From Nisaea nitritireducens (GTDB lineage Bacteria; Pseudomonadota; Alphaproteobacteria; Thalassobaculales; Thalassobaculaceae): a stretch of DNA of 64,000 bases. This document shows positions 44,759 through 53,734 of this stretch, one piece after another (position 1 is the stretch's first letter; each line of letters starts with the position of its first letter). Below the pieces are notes generated by a model. The model did not search any database, was not told where the DNA came from, and saw only the letters and a program-made list of their open reading frames with translations. The translations under genes were made by a program, and so were the position numbers. The stretch spans positions 17,399 to 81,398 of the forward strand of contig NZ_JACZFS010000008.1 of assembly GCF_014904795.1 (NCBI RefSeq), given 5' to 3'.

Positions 44759-45646
44759 ATGAATCAGAAGACCGTAATTACCTGTGCCGTGACCGGCAGC
44801 GCCGATACCACAGGCAAAAGCCCGGCCGTGCCGGTTACGCCGAAACAGATCGCCGATGCCGCACTTGATGCTGGCAAGGCGGGTGCTGCCGTCGTCCATA
44901 TCCATGTCCGCGATCCGGAAACCGGAAAAGCGAGCATGGACCTGGAACTGTATCGGGAAACGGTAGGCCGCATTCGCGAGACAGGTTCTGACATCGTCAT
45001 CAACCTGACGACCGGTCCGGGTGGCCGCTTCATTCCGGGTGATATCGAGCCGATCGACTTCGCCGCCGGTACCAGCCTGAAGGCGCCGGAAACCCGGATG
45101 CAGCATATCGCGGACCTGCTGCCGGATATCTGCACGCTTGATGTAGCGACGCTGAACTTCGGCGAGCATGCGATGGTCAATGTGCCAAAGCATCTGCGCG
45201 CCATGGCCGACCGGGCGAAGGAGCTTGGCGTGACGCCGGAGCTGGAAGTGTTCGACAGCGGTCATGTCCTGCTGGCGAAGCAGCTGATCAAGGAAGGTCA
45301 TCTGAAATCGCCAGCCCTGTTCCAACTCTGTCTGGGTATTCCCTGGGGCGCGCCGGCAACACCGGAAGGCATGGCCTTCATGAAGAGCCTGCTACCGGAA
45401 GATGCGATGTGGTCCGCGTTCGGCATTTCCCGGGGTGAGTTCCCGATGGTGGCTCAGGCGACCATGCTGGGCGGTCATACCCGCGTCGGGCTTGAGGACA
45501 ATCTCTATATGTCCCGGGGCGAGATGGCGAAAAGCAATGCGCAGCTCGTCGAGCGTGCGGTGCAGATCATCGAAAGCATCGGTGGCGAGGTTGCCGATCC
45601 GAGCGAGGCCCGCACGGCCTTCGGCCTTGTCCGGCGCAACGACTGA
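44759..45646 (+). CDS. BKACE (beta-keto acid cleavage enzyme) family protein
   Basis: The protein of 295 aa is of the former DUF849 family, whose type member is 3-keto-5-aminohexanoate cleavage enzyme. The motifs are TCAVTGS at the N-terminus, VHIHVRDPETG near residue 45 with Zn-binding His residues, INLTTGPGG near 80 and ELEVFDSGH near 160. BKACEs condense a beta-keto acid with acetyl-CoA and cleave it to acetoacetate plus a new acyl-CoA. An SDR gene follows 15 bp later and an alcohol-dehydrogenase-like gene after that, which could make the beta-keto acid from a beta-hydroxy acid. One known BKACE acts on dehydrocarnitine, but no carnitine dehydrogenase of the usual type is present. Confidence 0.93.
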   Translation: MNQKTVITCAVTGSADTTGKSPAVPVTPKQIADAALDAGKAGAAVVHIHVRDPETGKASMDLELYRETVGRIRETGSDIVINLTTGPGGRFIPGDIEPIDFAAGTSLKAPETRMQHIADLLPDICTLDVATLNFGEHAMVNVPKHLRAMADRAKELGVTPELEVFDSGHVLLAKQLIKEGHLKSPALFQLCLGIPWGAPATPEGMAFMKSLLPEDAMWSAFGISRGEFPMVAQATMLGGHTRVGLEDNLYMSRGEMAKSNAQLVERAVQIIESIGGEVADPSEARTAFGLVRRND

Positions 45647-45661
45647 AAACGGGAACAAGAC

Positions 45662-46423
45662 ATGTTGAAAGCTGATCTCAGCGGCAAGAAGGCGCTGGTC
45701 ACCGGCGGTGCGTCCGGCATCGGGCGGGCCACTGCCCGACTGCTGGCGGAATGCGGTGCGGAAGTTGCCGTGAACCATCTGGCCGACGATCCGCGCGGCA
45801 AGGAAACCGTCGCCGCGTTTCATCAGGCCGGGAACAAGGCGCATGCCATTCCGGGCAATGTCGCGGACCCGAAGGACGCGGACCGGATGGTGGCGGATGC
45901 CATCGAGGCGCTCGGCGGCCTCGATATCCTGATCAACAATGCAGGAACGCCGGTCTCGCTCGACCCGATCCCGTTCGAGGATATGGACGCGATGACGGAG
46001 GAGTTCTGGTCCACCATCATCAACACCAATCTGATCGGCCCGTTCCGTTGTGCCCGTGCCGCCCGCACGGCGCTGACTGAGAGCCGGGGCTGCATCGTCA
46101 ACACAGCCTCCATCGCGGCCTTCGGGGGCATTGGCAGCTCTATTGCCTATGCGGCGTCGAAGGCGGGGCTGATGAACCTGACCAAGAACCTTGCGAAGGC
46201 GATGTCTCCCGAAGTACGGGTGAATGCGGTTGCGCCCGGCCTTGTGCGGACGCCCTGGACGGATGGCTGGCCCGAAGAGCGGAAGAACACATCGGTCGCC
46301 AATTCCCTGCTGGGGCGGATGGTCGAGCCTGAGGATGTGGCCGAGACCATGCTGTTCTTCTGCGCCAACGGTGCTGTCACCGGTCAGACCCTGCTGGTCG
46401 ATTGCGGCCGGTTCGGCGCCTGA
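45662..46423 (+). CDS. SDR-family NAD(P)-dependent oxidoreductase
   Basis: The protein of 253 aa is a classical short-chain dehydrogenase. The cofactor motif is VTGGASGIGRATA near residue 16, and ILINNAG is near 90. The catalytic Ser lies in IVNTASIAAFGG and the pair Tyr-Lys in IAYAASKAGLMN near 160. It is translated 15 bp after the BKACE gene. The most economical role is oxidation of a beta-hydroxy acid to the beta-keto acid used by BKACE. Confidence 0.95.
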   Translation: MLKADLSGKKALVTGGASGIGRATARLLAECGAEVAVNHLADDPRGKETVAAFHQAGNKAHAIPGNVADPKDADRMVADAIEALGGLDILINNAGTPVSLDPIPFEDMDAMTEEFWSTIINTNLIGPFRCARAARTALTESRGCIVNTASIAAFGGIGSSIAYAASKAGLMNLTKNLAKAMSPEVRVNAVAPGLVRTPWTDGWPEERKNTSVANSLLGRMVEPEDVAETMLFFCANGAVTGQTLLVDCGRFGA

Positions 46424-46456
46424 TCCTGATTCTGATATCGAGCGGAGGTTGTTGCC

Positions 46457-47461
46457 ATGAAAGCTTATGAAATTGTCTCGGATGGCGGCGTTGACGCTCT
46501 TGCCCTGAACGATCGTCCGGACCCGAAGCCGGGACCGGGCGAGGTTCTGGTCCGGGTGCGGGCCTCCTCCATCAACTACCGGGATCTCTCGACGGTCGAG
46601 GCGCCGGTGCCCCGGGGCATTCCCTACCCGCGCATTCCAAACTCGGACGGGGCGGGCGATGTGGTCGAGGTCGGCCCGGGTGTGACCCGCTGGAAGGCTG
46701 GCGACAAGGTCTGCGGCTGCTTCTTTCAGGGTTGGGTCGATGGCGACATCACCCCGGAGCTGATGGGGCAGGCACTTGGCGGCACCATCGACGGCATGCT
46801 GACCGAGTATCGCGTGCTGGGTGAGGGCGGTCTGGTCGCAATGCCGGAACATCTCTCCTACGAGGAGGCGTCGACACTGCCCTGTGCCGCGCTGACGGCA
46901 TGGGTCAGCCTCGTCCATCGCGGCGGCGTGAAGGCGGGCGACACGGTTTTGCTCCTCGGTACCGGTGGGGTCTCGGTCTTCGCTCTGCAGTTCTGCAAGC
47001 TGATGGGCGTTAAAACCATATGTACCTCCTCCAGCGACGAGAAGATCGCGCGCCTGAAAGCGATGGGCGCCGACGAGGTGATCAACTACCGGACACATCC
47101 AGAATGGCAGGAGAAGGTTCTGGAGCTGACGGACGGTCGCGGTGTCGATCACACCGTCGAGGTCGGCGGTGCGGGCACTTTGGAGCGGTCAATTGCAGCG
47201 ACGCGTGTTGCGGGCAGTATCGGCCTGATCGGCGTCCTGACGGGCGGTGAGATCAATCCGGTCAACATCATGCGTAAATCGATCCGCCTGCAGGGCATCT
47301 ATGTCGGGTCCCGGAGGGTGTTCGAGGATATGAATGCTGCAATCTCCCAGCATGGTTTGAAGCCGGTGATCAGCGATACGTTCGCATTCGAGGATGCGCG
47401 GGATGCTTTCCACGCCATGCGGGCCGCCGGGCATTTCGGAAAGCTCGTCGTGAAAACATAA
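46457..47461 (+). CDS. NAD(P)-dependent alcohol dehydrogenase, MDR family
   Basis: The protein of 334 aa is a medium-chain dehydrogenase. The N-terminal domain has VRASSINYRDLSTVEAPV split near residue 36 and IPNSDGAGDVVEVGPGV; it lacks the GHE zinc motif, placing it among zinc-independent members. The nucleotide loop is LLLGTGGVSVFALQFCKLMG near 165. It is the third gene of the BKACE cluster, 33 bp after the SDR, so the three probably act in one pathway. Confidence 0.92.
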   Translation: MKAYEIVSDGGVDALALNDRPDPKPGPGEVLVRVRASSINYRDLSTVEAPVPRGIPYPRIPNSDGAGDVVEVGPGVTRWKAGDKVCGCFFQGWVDGDITPELMGQALGGTIDGMLTEYRVLGEGGLVAMPEHLSYEEASTLPCAALTAWVSLVHRGGVKAGDTVLLLGTGGVSVFALQFCKLMGVKTICTSSSDEKIARLKAMGADEVINYRTHPEWQEKVLELTDGRGVDHTVEVGGAGTLERSIAATRVAGSIGLIGVLTGGEINPVNIMRKSIRLQGIYVGSRRVFEDMNAAISQHGLKPVISDTFAFEDARDAFHAMRAAGHFGKLVVKT

Positions 47462-47551
47462 GTGCCGGGCGGTGGGCTGTATTTTTAATCCCGCAAAAGT
47501 TGCATAAGAGTTTATTATCCTCCATCATGGCGTCGCTTGATGGAGGGTGCC

Positions 47552-50011
47552 ATGAGTTCAGGGAAAAGCTTCGATCCGATCCTGTCGCGCACAAAGGACG
47601 AGATGCGTGGCGAAGACTTTCGCCAAAGCCAGATCTACGGTCTGGAGAATAATCACCTCGACAGGCGGCGCAAAGAGGTCGGCGGTGTCTCGGGGGCGGA
47701 GGAATTCTCCGGACAGGATTTCTGGAACGACGGACAACCGGACAGCCCTGGCGAGCCCACACCCCCGGAATATGAAGCAGCCAATTTAATTTCAGGCCTG
47801 GAAGGCAGCCGGACGGGGCTCGCTATTTCCGGTGGTGGTGTGCGTTCCGCAACTTTTGCGCTCGGCCTGCTGCAGGCTCTGGCGCGCGAAAATCTCCTGA
47901 AACATTTCGACTACCTCTCCACTGTATCCGGCGGCGGTTATATCGGCTCGTCCCTGACCTGGTTGCTGAGTGAGAAGTTCCGAGAAGAGGGCGGAGAACG
48001 GTTTGGGCTGGACCGTCACGACTTCCCATACGGCACAGCGGAACCAAAGGACCGATCCGATCCAAGGCACTGGGAGGGAATGCTCCGCTATCTCCGGGAG
48101 CACGCCGAATATCTGGCACCGAACAAGGATGTTTCGATTCTCTCGGGCCTCGCGGTCGTTGTGCGCGGAATATTTCTCAACCTGCTGGTCTGGATTCCAA
48201 TCTTTACGCTGCTGTTCCTCGTCCTGTTGCTCGGCTGGAAAGTGGATGGATGGACTGACCTTCTTTCGATGGTCACGCACGTGACCACGAACGACAGCGG
48301 GCCTCCGGGTGTCCAGAAGTTGCTTAATCCGGGATACCTCAATCTGCATGAGATCCTGGCTTTGGCCGGAATTTTTCTGCTGCTTGTCTTCGCCGTGCTG
48401 TCGATTGCCTTCTCGCTTGCCTCGGCCGCAGGCGGTGAAGGTGCCTTCGTGCGCTTTTCCTACCGGAGCCGGCGCTGGTTCGAGGTCAAAGGCAAGTATT
48501 TTCTCCCATGCGGCTTGCTGTTCATCGGTGTTGGGATGTTGCCTTATGCAGCTGCGTTCTTTTTCGGCTCAATCGGTAGTTTTGGCAGTGCGGGGGCCGG
48601 GACGATGCTGACCGGCATAGCAACCGGTCTTGCCGCGGCCCGGAAATCCGAGAACCCGATTATTCAGGACATTCTCCTGCCAGCCATTGCCGTTCTGCTT
48701 CTTGTCGGCAGCCTGATATTGACGTGCGGCATTGCCATCGTTGTCCGTGAGGGTGGGAATTTCGAGCAGACGGGCGATTTCGTCTTTGCCTGCTTTATCG
48801 TTCTAGCTCTGCTGACGGGATATGTGGTCAACACGAACTACATATCCGTTCATCGTTTTTACCGGGACCGATTGATGGAGGCTTTCATGCCGATGCAGTC
48901 GGCGATCGCTGGCAATCAGGTCAGGCCCGCAGCCGGAGCGAATGAAGCGCAACTGGATGATCTCTGCGATCCGGGCAGTTTTGCCAATTACCATCTCGTG
49001 AATACAAATCTGATTCTGGTGGACTCGGATGACGCGCTCTTCCGCCGTCGCGGCGGGGATAATTTCGTGATGTCACGAATTTACTGCGGTGGGGACGCGG
49101 GCGGGTTTCATCCGACCGGGGACTTCTCCGGCGGGGACATGACGCTTGCGACCGCGATGACGATCTCGGGGGCTGCGGCGCACCCGAACTCTGGTTGGGC
49201 CGGAACAGGCCAGACGCGGAAACGGGCGGTTTCCTGGCTGATGAACCTGTTGAACATCCGGCTGGGTTACACGGTGCGGAATGCGGCATATGCCACACTG
49301 GCGCCGCTTGCCGGAAAGCCAAACCATTTCGACAATATGGTGGTGGAATTGAGCCCCTCGGCGTTTGACCGGCATGGAAAATGGTTCCAGCTCAGCGATG
49401 GCGGGCATTTCGAGAATCTGGCGATTTATGAACTCGTGCGCCGCCGCTGCAAACTGATCCTGATTTCCGATGCGGGCGCCGATCCGGCATTCGGCTTCGG
49501 CGATGTGCAGAATACGGTCCGGAGAGTCAGTCAGGATTTCGGCGTGGAGATCAATTTCGGCCGCCCGTTCTGGAGCCAGGAGGCCTATGAGGCGCAGACC
49601 GGCAAGGCGGCTTCAAGGGACGACGATGGCTACGGCCATTGGCGCAATCGTCTCTCCAGTCTCGTCCCGAAGCATCCAACGGGCTTTCCGGTCGAGGCGA
49701 AACGGGCCGACCACGGCTATATCATCGGCACCGTCACCTATCCGGAAATCGAGGACGGGGCCGGAGAGGAAACCGGCATTCTGATCTATGTGAAAGCGAC
49801 CATGATCGACGGGCTCAGTCTGGAGACGCGGGGATACAAGGCGGACCATCCGGCTTTCCCGCATGAGTCAACTGCGGATCAGTTCTTCGATCCGGCGCAG
49901 TTCGAGGCCTATCGTGAGTTGGGGAATGCCATCGGAGCGGATATGATCGAGGGCGCGCGCCTCAAGGATCTTCTTGGGGTGGCGTGGGGATCGGCGGATG
50001 GCGGCACCTAA
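47552..50011 (+). CDS. Patatin-like phospholipase with a multi-pass membrane insert
   Basis: I start at ATG 47552 (MSSGKSFDPI), which has GGAGGG 4 nt upstream, giving 819 aa; ATG 47540 and TTG 47537 are possible. The patatin oxyanion motif ISGGGVRSATFALG is near residue 94. The nucleophile Ser126 is in STVSGGGYIGSS and the partner Asp616 in LSDGGHFENLAIYE. Between them lie about five hydrophobic segments (roughly residues 207-225, 265-290, 315-370, 373-397 and 410-430), so the two catalytic halves flank a membrane insert. Patatins cleave acyl esters of lipids. The gene stands alone, so its role is not evident from neighbours. Confidence 0.87.
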   Translation: MSSGKSFDPILSRTKDEMRGEDFRQSQIYGLENNHLDRRRKEVGGVSGAEEFSGQDFWNDGQPDSPGEPTPPEYEAANLISGLEGSRTGLAISGGGVRSATFALGLLQALARENLLKHFDYLSTVSGGGYIGSSLTWLLSEKFREEGGERFGLDRHDFPYGTAEPKDRSDPRHWEGMLRYLREHAEYLAPNKDVSILSGLAVVVRGIFLNLLVWIPIFTLLFLVLLLGWKVDGWTDLLSMVTHVTTNDSGPPGVQKLLNPGYLNLHEILALAGIFLLLVFAVLSIAFSLASAAGGEGAFVRFSYRSRRWFEVKGKYFLPCGLLFIGVGMLPYAAAFFFGSIGSFGSAGAGTMLTGIATGLAAARKSENPIIQDILLPAIAVLLLVGSLILTCGIAIVVREGGNFEQTGDFVFACFIVLALLTGYVVNTNYISVHRFYRDRLMEAFMPMQSAIAGNQVRPAAGANEAQLDDLCDPGSFANYHLVNTNLILVDSDDALFRRRGGDNFVMSRIYCGGDAGGFHPTGDFSGGDMTLATAMTISGAAAHPNSGWAGTGQTRKRAVSWLMNLLNIRLGYTVRNAAYATLAPLAGKPNHFDNMVVELSPSAFDRHGKWFQLSDGGHFENLAIYELVRRRCKLILISDAGADPAFGFGDVQNTVRRVSQDFGVEINFGRPFWSQEAYEAQTGKAASRDDDGYGHWRNRLSSLVPKHPTGFPVEAKRADHGYIIGTVTYPEIEDGAGEETGILIYVKATMIDGLSLETRGYKADHPAFPHESTADQFFDPAQFEAYRELGNAIGADMIEGARLKDLLGVAWGSADGGT

Positions 50012-50048
50012 CCTCCCGGTACCGCCGCCCGCCGCTCCTGAATGAGTG

Positions 50049-50834
50049 TTACTCGCCCTTGAAGTTTGGGCGCCGCTTTTCGATGAAGGCATGCATGCCC
50101 TCGCTCTGATCGGCGGTGGCAAACAGGCCCTGGAACATGGCTCGCTCCAGCGCCATGCCGGTTTCCAGCGACGCATCCTGCCCGCGAATGATGGCCGACT
50201 TGATCTGTTGCACGGCAATCGGCGGCATCCGGGTGATGTCTTTCGCCATCTTGTAGGCGGTCTCGTAAACTTCGGCGTCCGGCACGACCTGGCTGGCGAT
50301 ACCGATGGCGAAGGCTTCCTTGCCGTCGATCGGCCGGCCGGTGAGGCAGAGCCGCATGGCCTGGAACTTGCCGACGGCGCGGGTCAGGCGCTGTGTTCCG
50401 CCGGCGCCCGGCATGATGCCAACGCGGACTTCCGGCTGGCCGACCTGGGCCGTCTCGCCGATCACGATGATGTCGGAATGCATGGCCAGCTCCAGCCCGC
50501 CGCCGAGCGCGTAGCCGTTGATCGCGGCGATCACCGGTTTCGGATAGTCGGCGATGTTCTGCCAGAGCCGTTCCGTCTTGCGGTGGAACATCTCGACGGT
50601 CGTCCGGTCCGCCATGTCCTTCAGGTCCGCACCGGCGGCAAAGGCCTTCTCGTCGCCGGTCAGCACCACGGCCAGCACATCGTCGTCTTCGGTCAGCTCC
50701 CGGAAGACCCGGGCCAGTTCCTGACGGACTTCCAGATTGAGCGCGTTCAGCGCGTCCGGACGGTTGATACGGACCACGGCGATATGATCGTTTTCCTCGC
50801 GGTCGCGCGGATGATCGAGAATGACGACGGACAC
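50049..50834 (-). CDS. Enoyl-CoA hydratase/isomerase family protein
   Basis: The protein of 261 aa is a crotonase. The oxyanion-hole segment AFAAGADLKDMAD is near residue 66, NGYALGGGLELAMHSDIIV near 105, and PEVRVGIMPGAGGTQRLTRA near 130 carries the catalytic Glu residues. PaaF of phenylacetate degradation is similar. It diverges from the beta-ketoadipyl-CoA thiolase gene across a 159-bp region with the palindrome at 50950. With the thiolase and the 3-hydroxyacyl-CoA dehydrogenase it makes a full hydration-oxidation-thiolysis set for a dicarboxylic acyl-CoA. Confidence 0.93.
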   Translation of the reverse strand: MSVVILDHPRDREENDHIAVVRINRPDALNALNLEVRQELARVFRELTEDDDVLAVVLTGDEKAFAAGADLKDMADRTTVEMFHRKTERLWQNIADYPKPVIAAINGYALGGGLELAMHSDIIVIGETAQVGQPEVRVGIMPGAGGTQRLTRAVGKFQAMRLCLTGRPIDGKEAFAIGIASQVVPDAEVYETAYKMAKDITRMPPIAVQQIKSAIIRGQDASLETGMALERAMFQGLFATADQSEGMHAFIEKRRPNFKGE

Positions 50835-50949
50835 GGATACTTCCCCCTTTGATTGACTGCCGCGCTGAGCCGCGCGATTGGCAAGATTATGCTTCCCGAG
50901 TGGAAATTGACCGGGATATTAGGCTGTGCATACTGCACCGACAATAAGC

Positions 50950-50968
50950 TGCGAAATTCAGTTTCGCA
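50950..50968. promoter_or_regulatory. Operator candidate, TGCGAAA-N5-TTTCGCA, upstream of the thiolase gene
   Basis: Perfect 7-bp arms, TGCGAAA (50950-50956) and TTTCGCA (50962-50968), with spacer TTCAG end 25 bp before the thiolase ATG and lie in the divergent region shared with the enoyl-CoA hydratase gene. The core is identical to that at 774-792. Confidence 0.6.
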
Positions 50969-50993
50969 AAAAATCGATTTGGGAGCCGCCATC

Positions 50994-52202
50994 ATGACCG
51001 AAGCCTTCATCTGCGACGCAATCCGCACACCTATCGGCCGTTACGGCGGCAGCCTTTCTGCCGTGCGCGCGGACGATCTCGCGGCGCATCCGATCCAGCA
51101 GCTGATGGCGCGGAACGGCTCGGTCGACTGGAACGACGTGGACGATGTCTATTACGGTTGCGTCAATCAGGCAGGCGAAGACAACCGCAACGTTGCCCGC
51201 ATGGGGCTGCTGCTGGCGGGTCTCTCGTCCGAAATCCCAGGCGCCACGGTGAACCGACTCTGTGCCTCGGGCATGGAAGCGGTGAATGCCGCCGCCCGCG
51301 CCATCCGCTCCGGCGAGGGCGACTTCTTCATTGCCGGCGGCGTCGAGAGCATGTCCCGTGCACCGTTCGTCATGGGCAAGGCGACCAGCGCCTTCGACCG
51401 CAATGCCGAGATCTATGACACCACCATCGGCTGGCGCTTCGTCAATCCGAAGATGGAAAAGCAGTACGGCACCGATTCCATGCCGGAGACGGCGGAGAAC
51501 GTGGCCCAGCAGTTCCAGATCAGCCGCGATGACCAGGACGCCTTCGCGCTCCGCTCCCAGCAGCGCGCCGGTGCCGCGATCGAGAATGGCCGTCTCGCCC
51601 GCGAGATCGCTTCGGTTGAGATCAAGGGGCGCAAGGGCGCAGTAACCATCGTGGACACGGACGAGCATCCGCGCCCCTCCACTACGGCAGAGGCGCTGGC
51701 CAAGCTCGGCACCCCGTTCCGCAAGGAAGGCGGGTCCGTCACGGCCGGTAACGCCAGCGGCGTGAATGACGGCGCCGCCGCCATGATCGTCTGCTCCGAG
51801 GAAGCCGCCAAGCGGCACGGCCTGACCCCGCGTGCCCGCATCGTCACCGGTGCCGCCGCAGGCGTCGAGCCGCGCATCATGGGCGTCGGCCCGATTCCGG
51901 CCAGCCGCAAGGTGCTGGAGCGTGCGGGCCTCAAGGTCGACGATCTTGCCGTGCTGGAGCTGAACGAAGCCTTCGCCGCCCAGGTGCTGGCCTCGCTGCG
52001 CGAGCTCGGCATTGCAGACGACGATCCGCGCGTGAACCCGAATGGCGGCGCCATCGCACTCGGCCATCCGCTCGGTGCCAGCGGCGCCCGCCTGCTGATG
52101 ACCGCGACCGAGGAGCTGCACGACAAGGGCGGCAAATACGCGCTCTGCACCATGTGCATCGGCGTCGGCCAGGGCATGGCAACCATCATCGAGAAGGTCT
52201 GA
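50994..52202 (+). CDS. pcaF: 3-oxoadipyl-CoA / 3-oxo-5,6-dehydrosuberyl-CoA thiolase
   Basis: From ATG 50994 (MTEAFICDAI) the protein has 402 aa, the usual length of PcaF/PaaJ. The nucleophile Cys90 is in NRLCASGMEA. The other thiolase motifs are NEAFAAQ near residue 325, GGAIALGHPLGASGAR near 353 and CTMCIGVGQGMA near 385. RTPIGRYGGSLSAVRADDLAA near the N-terminus and DTTIGWRFVNPKM are typical of the beta-ketoadipyl-CoA subgroup. It yields succinyl-CoA and acetyl-CoA in the last step of the beta-ketoadipate or phenylacetate pathways. The next gene begins 5 bp after the stop. Confidence 0.94.
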   Translation: MTEAFICDAIRTPIGRYGGSLSAVRADDLAAHPIQQLMARNGSVDWNDVDDVYYGCVNQAGEDNRNVARMGLLLAGLSSEIPGATVNRLCASGMEAVNAAARAIRSGEGDFFIAGGVESMSRAPFVMGKATSAFDRNAEIYDTTIGWRFVNPKMEKQYGTDSMPETAENVAQQFQISRDDQDAFALRSQQRAGAAIENGRLAREIASVEIKGRKGAVTIVDTDEHPRPSTTAEALAKLGTPFRKEGGSVTAGNASGVNDGAAAMIVCSEEAAKRHGLTPRARIVTGAAAGVEPRIMGVGPIPASRKVLERAGLKVDDLAVLELNEAFAAQVLASLRELGIADDDPRVNPNGGAIALGHPLGASGARLLMTATEELHDKGGKYALCTMCIGVGQGMATIIEKV

Positions 52203-52207
52203 TAAAA

Positions 52208-53716
52208 ATGGCATTCGATGCGAAGCGCGCCGATTTCACCGTCGGCGTGATTGGCGCCGGCGCCATGGGGCAGGGGATCGTCCAGGTCTCTCTGCAGGGC
52301 GGCATGAGTGTTGTCCTGTTCGATGCCAAGGACGGCTCCGCCGCCGCTGGGCGCGAGCAGGTGATCAAGCGCCTGGAGCGGCTGGTCGAGAAGGGCAAGC
52401 TGACGGCGGATGCCGTCGCCGACATGGCGGCGAAGGTCAGTGTCGCCACCGGGCTCGCGGATTTCGCCGGCTGCCACACGGTGGTCGAGGCGATCTTCGA
52501 GAATCTCGAAGTGAAACAGCAGGTTTTCTCCGAGCTGGAAAGCCATGTCAGCAAGGATTGTTTGCTGACCTCCAACACCTCCTCGCTGCCGATCGGCTCC
52601 ATCGCCCGGGTCTGCAAGAACCCGGAGCGAGTGGCCGGTTTTCACTTCTTTAATCCCGTCCCGCTGATGCGCCTCGTCGAGGTGATCCGTGGTCCCGCGA
52701 CCGAGGAATGGGTGATGGACGGTCTTTGCGCTCTTGGGGAGCGTATGGGCCGTACGCCGGTCAAGGTGAAGGACGCGCCGGGCTTCCTGGTGAATTTCGG
52801 CGGCCGCGCCTTCACCACCGAGGGCCTTGCCGTGGTGCATGAAGGCGTCGCCACCCCGGCGCAGGTCGATGCGGTGATGCGCGATTGCGGGCATTTCCGG
52901 ATGGGCCCTTTCCAGCTCATGGATCTGACCGGGATCGACGTGAATTACCCTGTCTCGATGATCGTGCACGAGCAATACAGCTATGACCCGCGCCTGCGCA
53001 CCGTGCCGCTGCACAAGGCTCTGTACGACGCGGGCCGGTTCGGCCGGAAGACCGGCATCGGCCATTTCTGCTATGATGAAAAGGGTCAGGAGATCGACGC
53101 TCCGAGCCCGGATCACGAAACCACGGCCGCGCCTGCGGTGCAGGTCTATTGCGCGGCCGAGGCGCCGGAACTGGACGATCTGCTGGCAGGTGTCACGCTG
53201 GACGCCACGGACGACGGCAGCTCGCCCATCGTCGCGGCTTTGTTCGGCGAGGATTGCAGCACTTTTGCCAGCCGCATGGGCATCGACCATACCCGCCTCG
53301 TCGCCATCGACGTGACCGGCGACACCTCCAAGCGGGTCACCATCATGTCTGCGCCGGGGGCGTCAGCCGATGCTCTGAACGCGGTCTCGGCGGCGTTGCA
53401 GAAGAACGGCCGCAAGGTCACCGCGATTGCGGATTCGGCCGGTTTCATCGGCCAGCGCATCCGCGGCATGGTCGGAAATCTCGGCTGCGAGATGGCCCAG
53501 ATCCAGATCGCCGATCCGGATTCCATCGACCTCGCCATGAAGCTCGGCCTCAACTATCCGCTGGGCCCGCTGGAGATTATCGCCGATCTCGGCGTCGAAC
53601 GGGCCTTCGTCATCATGGCGGCAATGCATGCCGTCAGCGGCGACGACCGGTATCGGCCTAGCGTCTGGTTGCGCCGCCGTGCACAATTGGGGCTGGATAT
53701 CAAAACCCCGAATTAA
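52208..53716 (+). CDS. paaH: 3-hydroxyacyl-CoA dehydrogenase, PaaH-like
   Basis: From ATG 52208 (MAFDAKRADF) the protein has 502 aa. The NAD-binding motif is VGVIGAGAMGQGIVQVSLQ, and the catalytic His is in AGFHFFNPVPLMRLVEVI near residue 143. DAPGFLVNFGGRAF begins the C-terminal domain, which is duplicated as in PaaH/PaaC (about 500 aa); the second copy starts near 400 (SAGFIGQRIRGMV). It is translationally linked to the thiolase (5-bp gap). In phenylacetate degradation this enzyme oxidises 3-hydroxyadipyl-CoA, the substrate for the thiolase. Confidence 0.93.
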   Translation: MAFDAKRADFTVGVIGAGAMGQGIVQVSLQGGMSVVLFDAKDGSAAAGREQVIKRLERLVEKGKLTADAVADMAAKVSVATGLADFAGCHTVVEAIFENLEVKQQVFSELESHVSKDCLLTSNTSSLPIGSIARVCKNPERVAGFHFFNPVPLMRLVEVIRGPATEEWVMDGLCALGERMGRTPVKVKDAPGFLVNFGGRAFTTEGLAVVHEGVATPAQVDAVMRDCGHFRMGPFQLMDLTGIDVNYPVSMIVHEQYSYDPRLRTVPLHKALYDAGRFGRKTGIGHFCYDEKGQEIDAPSPDHETTAAPAVQVYCAAEAPELDDLLAGVTLDATDDGSSPIVAALFGEDCSTFASRMGIDHTRLVAIDVTGDTSKRVTIMSAPGASADALNAVSAALQKNGRKVTAIADSAGFIGQRIRGMVGNLGCEMAQIQIADPDSIDLAMKLGLNYPLGPLEIIADLGVERAFVIMAAMHAVSGDDRYRPSVWLRRRAQLGLDIKTPN

Positions 53717-53734
53717 GAGACGCGAGGAAACGCC

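Noticed and set aside
44759..47461. Carnitine degradation operon
   Set aside because: The BKACE family includes dehydrocarnitine cleavage, but the usual L-carnitine dehydrogenase and betainyl-CoA thioesterase genes are not here, so a carnitine label is not justified.
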